Source: Neocallimastix lanati (nom. inval.) (lineage: Eukaryota; Neocallimastigomycota; Neocallimastigomycetes; Neocallimastigales; Neocallimastigaceae). Taken from it: a DNA stretch of 62,000 bases. Position 1 is the first letter of the stretch; each line of letters starts with the position of its first letter. Below, one piece after another: positions 1-12,208 of the stretch. The stretch covers positions 530,001-592,000 of the forward strand of contig JACVTC010000107.1 in the NCBI GenBank assembly GCA_016946835.1, written 5' to 3'. The notes below the pieces were generated by a model that saw only the letters and a program-made list of their open reading frames with translations, made no database searches and was not told the origin of the DNA. Made by a program: the position numbers and the translations under genes.

Positions 1-221
1 TTTTAAAAAAAATAATATATATATATATCAGTTATTTATAAATAATTTTAAAATTAATAAATGCAATTTTACAAAAAAAAAAAAAAAAAAGAACCAAAGA
101 AAAAAAAAATATAAAGTAAAAATGAATTTATAATATAGTGGATTAATTTTTTTTTTTTTTTTTTTAAATATATATATAATATTTATGTAATATATTTTTA
201 AAATGAATCAAAAAAAAATAG

Positions 222-756
222 GTACTCTACTGGTAATGAAATTACTGAAATTACCAACAGTATTCACAATACTTTCCCAAGTGAAGTTGAACCAGTCCTT
301 TTACTTGTTGATACTACTTTAAGTGATAAGAAATTAGGTATTAAGGTCTTCAAGAGGTAATGAAGATATTAAATAAAATATACATATGTATATATTTAAA
401 TTACAATGAATATAATTTTATAAAATTTTATTTTATTTTATTATTTATTTTTTTTTTTTTTTTTTAAGTAATTTAATAATTTCAAAATTGATAAAACTTT
501 AATAAATAAATATTAATATTCTTATTATTTAAATATAAATAATTGAAACTTTTTAATAGATCCTATATGGGTTCTGAAAATATGTTCCTCGAACTTCCAT
601 GTGAAACTAAATACTTTGAAGCTGAAAACAGTGGTTGTATGTATAATTATAATAAAAAGAAATATACGAATTATTTTAAAATTAAAAGTTAAGAAGGACC
701 ATAAAAAAAAAAAAGAAAAAAGAAGTTTATCATAAATTAAATACAATGATTAACTT

Positions 757-802
<46 letters not shown>

Positions 803-1320
803 TAAAATTTATTATAATTATTAAAAAAAAAAAAAGTGGATATTATTTCTTCTGCTAAGGATCCAAACGCTGATAATGATACCATTAAGATTTTAAGTGA
901 TATTGATAACCTTGAAAAGTCAATTCTTCAAATTCAAAGTATGTTAGAAAGAGTTTCACACTACGTTAAACAAGTTGTTAGTGGTCAAAAGGAAGGTAAC
1001 AATGTTATTGGTCGTTACTTATTAGATACTATGTCATTTATACCAAATATCAATGCTGCTGACTTTGAAAAGATGTTCAACAAGCACCTTCAAGTAAAAT
1101 ATAAAAATATAATAATATTTCTATATAATTAAATAATAATAATAATAATAAATAATAAATAATAATAGTAATAGTAATAATAATAATAATAATAATAAAT
1201 ACTAACACAATTTTTTTTTTTTTTTTTTTACTTAAATAGGATTTACTTGTTGTTGTATACTTAGCTAACTTAACTAGATCTCAACTTGCTATTGCTGAAA
1301 GGCTTCAAAACATTGTTTAA
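222..1320 (+). CDS. eIF3F: Eukaryotic translation initiation factor 3 subunit F, 3' four exons (5' end outside window)
   Basis: eIF3F is a non-catalytic MPN-domain subunit of the eIF3 complex, which binds the 40S ribosome during translation initiation in the cytosol. Exons read as 222-356, 560-636, 837-1093 and 1240-1320, with GT-AG introns 357-559, 637-836 and 1094-1239; phases join cleanly and translation ends at TAA 1318-1320. Another intron must end at the TAG at 219-221, so the start codon lies left of the window. The peptide runs YSTGNEITEI, then VLLLVDTTLSDKKLGIKVF, YMGSENMFLELPCETKYFE, GLDIISSAKD, NVIGRYLLDTMSFIPNI and DLLVVVYLANLTRSQLAIAE. This matches the second half of the MPN domain and the C-terminal helical region of eIF3F in order and spacing. 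Introns are almost pure A/T with poly-T before the acceptor. Codons favour AAG, GGT, CCA and TTC, as expected for a well-expressed gene. Only the missing 5' exons are uncertain. Confidence 0.9.
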
Positions 1321-1426
1321 ATCTATTAATTTAAATGATTCATAAATAATACCTTTTTTTTTTAAATTTTTTTAAATTTTTTTATTTTTTTTTTTCTTTT
1401 AATTATTATTTTATATATAAATATAA

Positions 1427-1464
<38 letters not shown>

Positions 1465-1527
1465 TTTTTAAAAAAAAAAAAGAAAAATAAAATAAATTAG
1501 ATAAAAATAATAAAATAGAAGAGAAAA

Positions 1528-1558
<31 letters not shown>

Positions 1559-1791
1559 GGAAGTAAAAATTTAAATAAAAACCAATAAATATAATATCAA
1601 TATAATATTATTATTAAAGGTATTATTATGTAATTTTTACAATTTAAAAGATCAACTCTATTAATACATGTATAATTTTTGAAATTATTTCCTCCTTCAT
1701 ATCTAAAATAATAATAATTATCAATAAAAAATTATTTATTATATTTTTAATAAAAATTAATAAAAAATTCTATTTACTGTTTATTAATATG

Positions 1792-1822
<31 letters not shown>

Positions 1823-2130
1823 ATGATAATAAAAGAAAAAAATTATTAATAATATTTTTTAAAATGCAAAATCCTTTTTAATTATTAACTGATGTCAATA
1901 ACTGTTTTTTAAAATTTATTTATTTATTTAATTTTTTATTAATTATTAATATATATATATAATAGTTATTAATATTATTATATATTTTATTTATTTATTT
2001 ATGTATTTATTTTGAATTCATTTGTTTTGACAAACTACAACAAATGAGTTTTTATAGAATAATTAAATCCTTTTTATTCATTGATTTAATTCTTAACATT
2101 TATAAATATTACTGATATAAAAATATTAAT

Positions 2131-2178
<48 letters not shown>

Positions 2179-2745
2179 ATTTTATATAGTATTACCCTTT
2201 ACCTTATTGATTTTTATATATATATATATATATAATATTACTCATATACAATTATAAATATTTATTTTTTATTTACTTTATTTTTATTTTCTTTTTTTAA
2301 TATCATAAAAAATTTACATTTCTTCTTAATAATTGAAAAGTAAATCTAAGAGGTATATAAAGTAATTTAAAAAAAAAAAAAAATACAGAAATTCTATTAT
2401 ATTTTAAATAGAATTTTAAGTTTGAAATTAAATATTTAAATCGTTTATAATATCTAAATTTCATATTTTATTATAACATTTTAAAAAAAAATTTTTTTTT
2501 ATTTGGTATATTATTATTATTATTATTATTATAGAGATATATATTTTTTATTAATTTTTTTTCTAATAATTTTTAATATTTTAAAATAAAATTGAAATAT
2601 TTAATAATATAATGAAAACATATCAATATATAAATACTCTTATTTTATTTTATTTTTTTTTAAAAAAAAAACAGTTAATTCGGTATAAAATTAAATTATT
2701 TATATTTATATTTTATGTAAAATTATTTTATATTTCCAGCTTAAT
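1321..2745. other. Intergenic A+T-rich DNA between eIF3F and the peroxidase cluster
   Basis: No gene is visible. The stretch holds eIF3F 3'-flank, a TA dinucleotide run near 1438-1464, poly-A near 1531-1558, a long poly-T at 2131-2177 and short ATT runs. A small inverted repeat (TCATTTGTT at about 2019, AACAAATGA at about 2040) is the only local structure noticed. Confidence 0.7.
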
Positions 2746-3294
2746 TTAATTTACGCTTAATAATTCTTTAATTTTGGGTTCCATTTCTTCTGGTTTAATA
2801 GTAGGTGAATATCTTCCAATAACTTTTCCTTCTTTATCAACTAAAAATTTAGTAAAATTCCATTTAATATCGCCTGGCTTTTTACACGTGGTACTAAGAA
2901 CTTCAACTCCTTTCATCGCTAATTTATTTTTAGTTCCATTAATTTCATCATTTTGAATTTGTCCTTTCAAATATTGATACAATGGTGAAGCATGTTCTCC
3001 ATTAACATCAATCTTTTTGAATTGATCAAAAGTAGTATTATATTTGAGAGTACAGAATTGATGAATTTCATCATCATTACCTGGTGCTTCATGACCAAAT
3101 TGATTACAAGGGAAATCTAAAATTTCTAATCCTTTATCATGATACTTTTTATATAATTCTTCTAAACCTTCATATTGAGGAGTAAAACCACAACCGGTAG
3201 CAGTATTAACAATGATTAATACTTTATCCTTTAACTCAGCTAAAGCGAAATCTTCACCTTTTCTGTTTTGAACTTTAAAATCGTAAATACTCAT
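2746..3294 (-). CDS. Glutathione peroxidase-family thiol peroxidase, copy A1
   Basis: Reduces hydrogen peroxide and organic hydroperoxides. The family's Cys-type fungal members usually draw electrons from thioredoxin, so glutathione need not be the donor. The 182-residue protein is full length and intronless. It shows the peroxidatic Cys35 in NTATGCGFTP, the FPCNQFG motif (Cys63, Gln65), a likely resolving Cys81 in FCTLKY, and Trp145-Asn146 in KWNFTKFL, so the Cys-Gln-Trp-Asn catalytic tetrad is complete. A segment around 111-140, containing Cys137, is longer than in yeast Gpx proteins as remembered. No signal peptide is seen, so it is probably cytosolic. This copy differs from its sisters by Gly111 and a final Val181-Asn182. 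It is transcribed leftward and is head-to-head with the copy at 4901. The start is the ATG after an A-run, shared by all minus-strand copies. Confidence 0.9.
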   Translation of the reverse strand: MSIYDFKVQNRKGEDFALAELKDKVLIIVNTATGCGFTPQYEGLEELYKKYHDKGLEILDFPCNQFGHEAPGNDDEIHQFCTLKYNTTFDQFKKIDVNGEHASPLYQYLKGQIQNDEINGTKNKLAMKGVEVLSTTCKKPGDIKWNFTKFLVDKEGKVIGRYSPTIKPEEMEPKIKELLSVN

Positions 3295-4900
3295 TTTTTA
3301 TCTTGTTATAATTTCTCGTTTCAAAAAATATATTTATTTTTTATAACTATTTATTTTCTTTTTATATAATAATATTATTAAAATCTTTTATTAACAACGA
3401 CAATCTAAAGAGTAAAATCCTTAGTATTTATATTGTTTTTTTAAAAATATATTTAAATAAAATTTTTATATTTATTTAAAAATTATTATATTTTAATTTA
3501 AATACTAATTATTAATTTCATTATTTAAAGTATTGATATTAAATTTGAATAAATTAAAAATATCAAATATATTATTAATAAAAAAAAAATTGAATAAAAT
3601 AAAAATCTTTTAAATATTTTTATTAATAATGAATATATATAATAAATTTTACTAAAAATCATGATTTTATTTAATAATTAAATATTTGTAATTTTTAATA
3701 ATATTAACTTCTAAAAATAATTATTACAGGAAAAATTATGGTTATATGTTATTATAATATATATAAAAATTATTTATAATTGTTTATATTAATTTTCATA
3801 AATAAATTTAACGTTACACAAATAAAAACAACCTTTAAAATTTTAAAATGAAAATTTTTATAATTTTTTTTGTTCATTATAATAAAGAAATACAAATAAA
3901 TAAATAAACCTTTATTATTATTATTATTATTTTATAATGTTAAATGATCAAAGTATTTTTATTCCGATATTTGTCCGAAATGTTATTTTACATGTTAAAT
4001 AATAGATATAATTTTAATTTCATTATTATTTTTAATTATTATATTTCATTATAATATACATATCATATTTTAATAATTGTTATTTTTAATAACAATATTA
4101 ATAATAAATGTTTTGTATTGAAATAACAAATTTCTTATAAATTTTTTATATATATAATTTTTCATATATAATATATATTATAAAAATTTATTTAAATAAA
4201 TGTTAATAATTTTTTATTAATAATAAGCAGATTGTTTAAAACATTTATTTTAAATATTACTAATTTAATTATTATAAGAATCATTAAAAATTAAAATATA
4301 AATAAAAAATAATTATATTTTATATTTAATATATTTTGTTTTTGCAATTCAAAAAATAATGAAAATTATGAAAAAAATTTTTTTATTTTATTAAATAAAA
4401 TTTTGTATTTGGTTTTTAATTATGTTTTCTTCAACAAATCCGTTTTTTTATTAGTAATTAAAAATTAAATTGACAAACAGAAAAAAAATATTAAAATTAA
4501 TAATGAAATAATGGATAAATGGAAAAATTAAAATATTAAAAAATAATCTATTTTTATTATTTAAAATTTTTAATTTATTTTAAGATTATTTTTAAAATAT
4601 TAATAATAAATATTCTAAAATAAGTATATAATTTATAAAATAAATTTTTGAAATAATAAATAAAATTTTAAAAATGAGATTTATACTATTACAATTATTA
4701 TTTATTGATTTTAAAAAGGTATAAATATCAAGTTATTTTTCCTTTTATTTTATAATTTTTTTTTAATTATTTAATAATAATACAAAAAAGAAAAAAAAAA
4801 TAAATAGGAAAAAAAAAAAAAAAAAACTAAATCAATAAAATAAATAATATATATATATATATTATAATTTTTATTAAATAGTTTGTTTAGAATATTGAAA
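3295..4900. promoter_or_regulatory. Divergent promoter region of peroxidase pair 1
   Basis: This 1.6-kb gap lies between two head-to-head peroxidase genes. The left promoter (3295-3410) and right promoter (about 4700-4900, containing GGTATAAATATCAAG at 4719) differ from each other, but each is repeated almost unchanged in the other two pairs (9308-9420 and 14778-14880; 11137 and 17823). GGTATAAATA is a plausible TATA element about 180 bp before the ATG. A central block, TAACGTTACACAAATAAA near 3809, is also conserved between pairs. The (ATT)n at about 3912-3932 is the uninterrupted counterpart of the site where an LTR element sits in pair 3. Confidence 0.6.
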
Positions 4901-5449
4901 ATGAGTATATACAATTTTAAAGTTCAAAACAGAAAAGGTGAAGATTTCGCTTTAGTTGAGTTGAAGGATAAAGTATTAATCATTGTTAATACTGCTACCG
5001 GTTGTGGATTTACTCCTCAATATGAAGGTTTAGAAGAATTATATAAAAAGTATCATGATAAAGGATTAGAAATTTTGGATTTCCCTTGTAATCAATTTGG
5101 TCATGAAGCTCCAGGCAATGATGATGAAATTCATCAATTCTGTACTCTCAAATATAATACTACTTTTGATCAATTCAAAAAGATTGATGTTAATGGAGAA
5201 CATGCTTCATCATTATATCAATATTTGAAAGAACAAATTCAAAATGATGAAATTAATGGAACTAAAAATAAATTAGCGATGAAAGGAGTTGAAGTTCTTA
5301 GTACCACGTGTAAAAAGCCAGGCGATATTAAATGGAATTTCACTAAATTTTTAATTGATAAAGAAGGAAAAGTTATTGGAAGATATTCACCCACTGTTAA
5401 ACCAGAAGAAATGGAACCTAAAATTAAAGAATTATTAAGCATAAATTAA
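4901..5449 (+). CDS. Glutathione peroxidase-family thiol peroxidase, copy B1
   Basis: A 182-residue sister of the 2746 gene with the same tetrad: Cys35, Gln65, Trp145, Asn146, plus Cys63, Cys81 and Cys137. The ATG at 4901 is chosen because the open frame upstream contains only a TTG and because this ATG aligns exactly with every other copy. It differs at Asn5, Val19, Ser104, Ile152 and Val166. All changes are outside the active site, so it should be functional. It is the rightward member of divergent pair 1 and uses the B-type promoter with the GGTATAAATA element. It is followed by about 3.3 kb of repeats before the next, convergent copy. Donor specificity (thioredoxin or glutathione) cannot be told from sequence alone. 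Confidence 0.9.
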   Translation: MSIYNFKVQNRKGEDFALVELKDKVLIIVNTATGCGFTPQYEGLEELYKKYHDKGLEILDFPCNQFGHEAPGNDDEIHQFCTLKYNTTFDQFKKIDVNGEHASSLYQYLKEQIQNDEINGTKNKLAMKGVEVLSTTCKKPGDIKWNFTKFLIDKEGKVIGRYSPTVKPEEMEPKIKELLSIN

Positions 5450-5717
5450 ATTAAATTAAATATAAAATGAAAATTAAAATTTATAATATGAATAATTACA
5501 ACTATATACAATATAAACTATATATATTCTTTATAGAAATAATTTTAGTATATTTATAAGATAAATGTAAAATTTTAAAATTAAAATTTTTATAAAAATA
5601 ATTATATAAAATTTTAAAAAAAGTTTATCAATAATTTATGTTTTAAATATTAAAACATTAAAAAATAAACCACTTTTTGTATTATTTAAAATTTAAAGAA
5701 GTAAAGATAATTTTAAA

Positions 5718-5885
5718 ATTAAATATTAAAGGTTGTATTTCTTCTATACTTATAAGATAATAATAATAAAAAGTTGAAAATTAAATATTAAAGGTTATAT
5801 TTCATTTATACTTATAAGATAATAATAATAAAAAGTTGAAAATTAAATATTAAAGGTTGTATTTCATATATTCTTAAAAAATAAT
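5718..5885. repeat. About 63-bp tandem repeat, 3 units
   Basis: Three head-to-tail units carry AAATATTAAAGGTTGTATTTC or a one-base variant, followed by CTTATAAGATAATAATAATA. They lie just downstream of peroxidase B1. The same unit appears as a single copy after B2 (near 12405) and, inverted, before A3 (near 13865-13960). Confidence 0.7.
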
Positions 5886-5939
5886 AATAACAATAAAAAA
5901 ATTAATAAATATTGAATTATAAATATTTTAATATATATT

Positions 5940-6480
5940 TAGAAGATATTACATTATATTATGATTTTTTTATAAAAAGTATGTTTAAGATTGTAGGTCA
6001 TTTATCTTTAAAAGATAGTAATAAAAATAAATAATAATAAATAAATAAAAATTAAATTTTAAATATTTTAATATATATATTTAGAAGTTATTACATTATA
6101 TTATGATTTTTTTATAAAAAGTATGTTTAAGATTGTAGGTCATTTATCTTTAAAAGATAGTAATAAAAATAAATAATAATAAATAAATAAAAATTAAATT
6201 TTAAATATTTTAATATATATATTTAGAAGTTATTACATTATATTATGATTTTTTTATAAAAAGTATGTTTAAGATTGTAGGTCATTTATCTTTAAAAGAT
6301 AGTAATAAAAATAAATAATAATAAATAAATAAAAATTAAATTTTAAATATTTTAATATATATATTTAGAAGTTATTACATTATATAATGATTTTTTTATA
6401 AAAAGTATGTTTAAGATTGTAGGTCATTTATCTTTAAAAGATAATAATAATAATACATAATAATAAATAAATAAAAATTA
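5940..6480. repeat. 142-bp tandem repeat, 4 units
   Basis: The phrase GTAGGTCATTTATC recurs at 5993, 6135, 6277 and 6419, giving an exact 142-bp period. Each unit also has a TTACATTATATTATG stretch, a T-run, TATAAAAAGTATGTTTAAG and an AAATAAATAATAA tail. The first unit is slightly divergent and the last differs near its end. Single diverged copies occur after peroxidase B2 (about 12650) and inverted before A2 and A3 (near 8270 and 13320). Confidence 0.8.
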
Positions 6481-7454
6481 TAATTTAAACGAATTATATT
6501 ATTTATAAAAGTTAATACACTAAATTATGATTATTTTTATAGAAAATATTTTATATAAATAGGATGCTAAAATAAGTAATTATGAAATTATAAATAAAAT
6601 AATAATGAATAAAAAATGTAATAATAATGAAAATATTTATAATATATTAATTATAAAATATTAAAATTATAAAAATCTTTCAATAACGATAAAAATTACA
6701 TTAATCTTCATTATTTTATTAACACTAACAAATCTTTTAAAATTAAATTAATTGTTTTATTTTCTATTTTACACTATATTTTATAAAAAAAAATATTACA
6801 TTCATTATTGATGTTTTTGATGGATAATGGTAAAATTTAAAATGAAAATCAATAAAAAAAAATAATAATATTTATTAGAAATAAATTGAAATAAATTTTA
6901 TACATATAAGAATACGACAATGATATTTGTTTTTAATTTGTTTAATTTTCTAATTTTTTAATTATATATATATTATTATTATTGAAAAATTATTTATTAC
7001 ATGTTTTTATTATATATATAAAAATTATTTGTAATTTTTTTGTTTATATTAATTTTCATAAATAAATTTAAAGTTACACAAAAAAAAAAAACAACCTGTA
7101 AATTTTTAAAATGAAAAATTTTATAATTATTTTTATTTATAAAATTCTGATAGTAACAGACAGATATACTAATTTTAAATTTCGGAATTGGAAAATAAAA
7201 TAAAATAAAAAAAAAAAGTTATTTAATCATTCATTAATAAATATTAAAAAAACATAAAATAAATAATATCAAAAAAAAAATAAATAAAAATAAATAAATT
7301 AAATTTAATTATATCTATTTTTATTATTACGTTGTATTCATATCAATTAAGTAAAAAAAAAACTATAATTTAAAAATTACTTTAATTATTAATTATTATA
7401 TAATTATATTTTTTCTTCGTAATTATTTGAATGTTTATAATTTTTTTTTTTAAT

Positions 7455-7722
7455 TTTATTAGATATTATTATTACTTTTTATAATAAGTAATTCTTAATG
7501 ATCGGATTATTAATAATATTAAATTCATATATATATGTAATTTATTTAAATTATCATGAAAAAATTTATTATTAATTAAATATTAATTTTATTAGATATT
7601 ATTATTACTTTTTATAATAAGTAATTCTTAATGATCGGATTATTAATAATATTAAATTCATATATATATGTAATTTATTTAAATTATCATGAAAAAATTT
7701 ATTATTAATTAAATATTAACTT
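7455..7722. repeat. 133-bp direct tandem duplication
   Basis: The block starting TTAGATATTATTATTAC and containing TTAATGATCGGATTATT occurs twice in direct succession (AGATATT at 7461 and 7594), apparently without differences. It looks like a recent duplication. Confidence 0.8.
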
Positions 7723-8758
7723 GGTTTTTCAGTAAAGTTCGTATATAATTCTTTTAAAAAAGGTCATATGTGTATAAAACTTATTTCAATTTATTTCTAT
7801 TAATTATTGATTTTTTTTTTTTTTTTTTTTTTTTTTGATTTTTATTGTAAGTTTCACCTTTATCCATAAAAAATATCAATAATGGAGGTATTATTTTTTT
7901 TTTTTAAAAAAATATAATTAAAAATAGAAAATAAAACAATTATTTTAATTTTAACAGATTTGTTGGAGTTAATAAAATAATGAAGATTAAAGTAATTTAT
8001 ATCTTTATTGAAAGATTTTCTTTTGATTTTAGTATTATATTATTAATATATTTTAAATATTTTCAAGATTATTTCATTATTTATCTATTATTATTATTTT
8101 ATTTATATTGTCATAATTTTTTATTTTAGCATTCTATTTATATAAAATACTTCCTATAAAAAAAATCACAATTCAATGCATTGTCTTTTATAAAAAATAA
8201 AATTCGTTTAAACAATTTTTATTTATTTATTATCATATATTATTATTGTTATCTTTTATGGATAAATGACCTATAATCTTACACATACATTTTATAAAAC
8301 AATCATTATATAATGAAATAATTTCTAAATATATATTAAAATATTTAAAATTTACTTTTTTTAAAAAAATCACTATATAATGTAAAAACTTCTAAATATA
8401 TATTAAATTATTTAAAATTTAATTTTTATTAATTTATTATTATTATTATTATTTTTTTTAAGAATGTATGAATTATAGCCTATAATATTTAATTTTTCAA
8501 ATTATCTTTAATTATAAAAATTTTAAAAAAATACAAAAAATGGTATATTTTTTAATGTTTAAAGATTTAAAATATAAAATATTGAAAAATTTTTTTATAA
8601 TTTTATATAATAATTATTTAAAAATTTTAATATTAAAAATTATACTTTAATATTTAAAATATATTAAACTTTATTTCTATAAAGAAAATTTATAGTTTTT
8701 ATGGTATATAGTTGTAATTATTCATCTTTTATATTTTATTTTTCATTTTATATTTAAT

Positions 8759-9307
8759 TTAATTTATGCTTAATAATTCTTTAATTTTGGGTTCCATTTC
8801 TTCTGGTTTAATAGTGGGTGAATATCTTCCAATAACTTTTCCTTCTTTATCAACTAAAAATTTAGTGAAATTCCATTTAATATCGCCTGGCTTTTTACAC
8901 GTGGTACTAAGAACTTCAACTCCTTTCATCGCTAATTTATTTTTAGTTCCATTAATTTCATCATTTTGAATTTGTTCTTTCAAATATTGATATAATGGTG
9001 AAGCATTTTCTCCATTAACATCAATCTTTTTGAATTGATCAAAAGTAGTATTATATTTGAGAGTACAGAATTGATGAATTTCATCATCATTACCTGGTGC
9101 TTCATGACCAAATTGATTACAAGGGAAATCTAAAATTTCTAATCCTTTATCATGATACTTCTTATATAATTCTTCTAAACCTTCATATTGAGGAGTGAAA
9201 CCACAACCGGTAGCAGTATTAACAATGATTAATACTTTATCCTTTAACTCAGCTAAAGCGAAATCTTCACCTTTTCTGTTTTGAACTTTAAAATCGTAAA
9301 TACTCAT
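8759..9307 (-). CDS. Glutathione peroxidase-family thiol peroxidase, copy A2
   Basis: A full-length 182-residue copy with Cys35, Gln65, Cys81, Trp145 and Asn146 intact. It is the closest relative of the 2746 copy, with which it shares the minus-strand promoter and ATG context; it differs at Asn101 (His there), Glu111 (Gly there) and Ile181. It is the leftward member of divergent pair 2 and tail-to-tail with B1 across 3.3 kb. The 5' flank (9308-9480) is nearly identical to that of A1 and A3, so duplication copied promoter and gene together. No break is seen. Confidence 0.9.
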   Translation of the reverse strand: MSIYDFKVQNRKGEDFALAELKDKVLIIVNTATGCGFTPQYEGLEELYKKYHDKGLEILDFPCNQFGHEAPGNDDEIHQFCTLKYNTTFDQFKKIDVNGENASPLYQYLKEQIQNDEINGTKNKLAMKGVEVLSTTCKKPGDIKWNFTKFLVDKEGKVIGRYSPTIKPEEMEPKIKELLSIN

Positions 9308-9658
9308 TTTTTATCTTGTTATAATTTCTCGTTTCAAAAAATATATTTATTTTTTATAACTATTTATTTTCTTTTTATATAATAATATTATTAAAATCTT
9401 TTATTAACAACGATAATTTAAAGAGTAAAATCCTTAGTATTTATATTGTTTTTTTAAAAATAAATTTAAATAAAAATTTTATAATTACTTAAATTTTTAT
9501 ATTTTAATGCTATTACTAATTATTAATTTCATTATTTAAAGTATTGATATTAAATTTGAATAAATTAAAAATATATATTATTAATAAAAAAAAAAAATTG
9601 AATAAAATAAAAATCTATTAAATATTTTATTAATAATGAATATATATAATAAATTTTA

Positions 9659-9881
9659 CTAAAAATCATGATTTTATTTAATAATTAATATTTATAATTT
9701 TTAATAATATTAACTTTTAAAAATAATTATTACTGGAAAAATTATATTATATGTTATTATAATAATATACTAAAAATTATGATTTTATTTAATAATTAAT
9801 ATTTATAATTTTTAATAATATTAACTTTTAAAAATAATTATTACTGGAAAAATTATATTATATGTTATTATAATAATATAA
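9659..9881. repeat. 111-bp direct duplication in promoter region
   Basis: The segment CTAAAAAT(C/T)ATGATTTTA through TATTATAATAATATA occurs twice in a row, starting at 9659 and 9770, with about one difference noticed. It is absent as a duplication in pairs 1 and 3. Confidence 0.7.
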
Positions 9882-10045
9882 AAATTATTTATAATTTTTT
9901 TTGTTTATATTAATTTTCATAAATAAATTTAACGTTACACAAACGTTACACAAATAAAAACAACCTTTAAAATTTTAAAATGAAAATTTTCATAAATTAT
10001 TTTTATTCATTATAATATTATGATAGTATTATAAATAAAATCCTT

Positions 10046-10323
<278 letters not shown>

Positions 10324-11322
10324 AAGATTTTTTTATTCCGATATTTGTCCGAAATATTATTTAACTTTTTTAATTATAAATATTATTTTAATTTCATTGT
10401 TATTTTTAATTTTTATATTTCTATATAACATACGTATTTAATAATTAGAATACTAAAATATAAAATAATCCATATTTTAATAATTGTTATCTTTAATAAC
10501 AATATTAATAATAAATGTTTTTATATTGAAATAATGATTTTCTTATAAATTTGTTATATATATACATATAAAATTTTTTATATATAATAATTAATAGATT
10601 ACTTAAAACATTTTTTTAAATATTACTAATTTAATTATAAGAATCATTAAAAATTTAAATTTAAATAAAAAATAAGTATATTTAATATTTAATATTTAAA
10701 ATATTTTGTCCTTACAATTCAAAAGCTTATAATGAAAATTATGAAAAAAAAATTTTTATTTTTATTAATTTAAATTTTATATTTGGTTTTTAATTATGAT
10801 CTATCATTAATTATTATAAGAATTCGAACTCTAATCCGTTTTTTTATTAGTAATTAAAAATTAAATTGACAAACAGAAAAAAAAATATTAAAATTAATAA
10901 TGAAATAATGGATAAATGGAAAAATTAAAATATTAAAAAATATTCTATTTTTATTATTTTAAATTTATTATTAATATTTTAGAAATAGTTTTAATATAAA
11001 TTAAAAATATTCTAAAATAAGTATATTATTTACAAAATCAATAATTTTTATTTTAAAAAATTTTTAAAGGTCAATTTTATATAATAACCACTATTATTTA
11101 TTAATAATCGTTCTTTGAAATATAGATTTTAAAAAGGTATAAATATCAAGTTATTTTTCATTTTATTATGTAATTTTTTTTAATTATTTAATAATAATTC
11201 ACAAAAAGAAAAAAAAAAAAAAGAACAAAAGAAAAATAAGAAGAAAACAAAAGCAAAATCAATAGTTTAAATAAATATATTTATTATAATTTTTATAAAA
11301 TAGTTAGTATAGAATATTGAAA

Positions 11323-11871
11323 ATGAGTATTTACGATTTTAAAGTTCAAAATAGAAAAGGTGAAGATTTCGCTTTAGCTGAGTTAAAGGATAAAGTATTA
11401 ATCATTGTTAATACTGCTACCGGTTGTGGTTTTACTCCTCATTATGAAGGTTTAGAAGAATTATATAAGAAGTATCATGATAAAGGATTAGAAATTTTAG
11501 ATTTCCCTTGTAATCAATTTGGTCATGAAGCTCCAGGGAATGATGATGAAATTCATCAATTCTGTACTCTCAAATATCATACTACTTTTGATCAATTCAA
11601 AAAGATTGATGTTAATGGAGAAAATGCTTCACCATTGTATCAATATTTGAAAGAACAAATTCAAAATGATGAAATTAATGGAACTAAAAAGAAATTAGCG
11701 ATGAAAGGAGTTGAAGTTCTTAGTACCACGTGTAAAAAGCCAGGCGATATTAAATGGAATTTCACTAAATTTTTAATTGATAAAGAAGGAAATGTTATTG
11801 GAAGATATTCACCTACTATTAAACCAGAAGAAATGGAACCCAAAATTAAAGAATTATTAGGCATAAACTAA
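11323..11871 (+). CDS. Glutathione peroxidase-family thiol peroxidase, copy B2
   Basis: 182 residues. The ATG at 11323 aligns with all sister copies; an in-frame TTG at 11317 is not needed. The tetrad Cys35-Gln65-Trp145-Asn146 and Cys81 are present. Its own changes include His40 (Gln in the others, five residues after the peroxidatic Cys), His86, Lys123, Asn157 and Gly180. His40 is the only change close to the active site and might alter it slightly. Rightward member of divergent pair 2, with the B-type promoter and a GGTATAAATATCAAG element at 11137. Confidence 0.9.
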   Translation: MSIYDFKVQNRKGEDFALAELKDKVLIIVNTATGCGFTPHYEGLEELYKKYHDKGLEILDFPCNQFGHEAPGNDDEIHQFCTLKYHTTFDQFKKIDVNGENASPLYQYLKEQIQNDEINGTKKKLAMKGVEVLSTTCKKPGDIKWNFTKFLIDKEGNVIGRYSPTIKPEEMEPKIKELLGIN

Positions 11872-12177
11872 ATTAAATATAAAATGAAAATTAAAATATA
11901 TAATATAAATAATTACAACTATATACCATAAAAACTATAAAATTTCTTTATAGAAATAAAGTTTAATATATTTTAAATATTAAAGTATAATTTTTAATAT
12001 TAAAACTTTTAAATAATTATTATATAAATTATAAAAAAATTTTTAAATATTTCATATTTTAGATCTTTAAACATTAAAAAATATACCACTTTTTGTATTT
12101 TTTAAAATTTATATAAGTAAATATAATTTGAAAAAGTAAATATTATACGCTGTAATTCATATATTCTTAAATAATAA

Positions 12178-12208
<31 letters not shown>

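Larger units (their letters stand above)
5450..8758. other. Convergent peroxidase spacer with tandem repeats and promoter relic
   Basis: No gene is seen. The gap contains three tandem repeat sets (annotated separately). At 7040-7130 it holds a block resembling the conserved centre of the divergent promoters (TTCATAAATAAATTTAAAG, then ACACAAAAA and an AACAACCTG stretch). No peroxidase coding sequence accompanies that block, so it may be a relic of a lost unit. The outer parts of the gap look like inverted copies of each other: a block near 6480-6560 (TTTAAACGAATT, AATACACTAAATTATGATT) resembles the reverse complement of 8140-8220. That is expected if the 3' flanks of oppositely oriented copies were duplicated with the genes. 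Confidence 0.55.

Noticed and set aside
2774-2956. Antisense frames of 60-67 residues opposite every peroxidase copy
   Set aside because: They are shadows of the peroxidase coding strand and appear in each copy only because the genes are alike.
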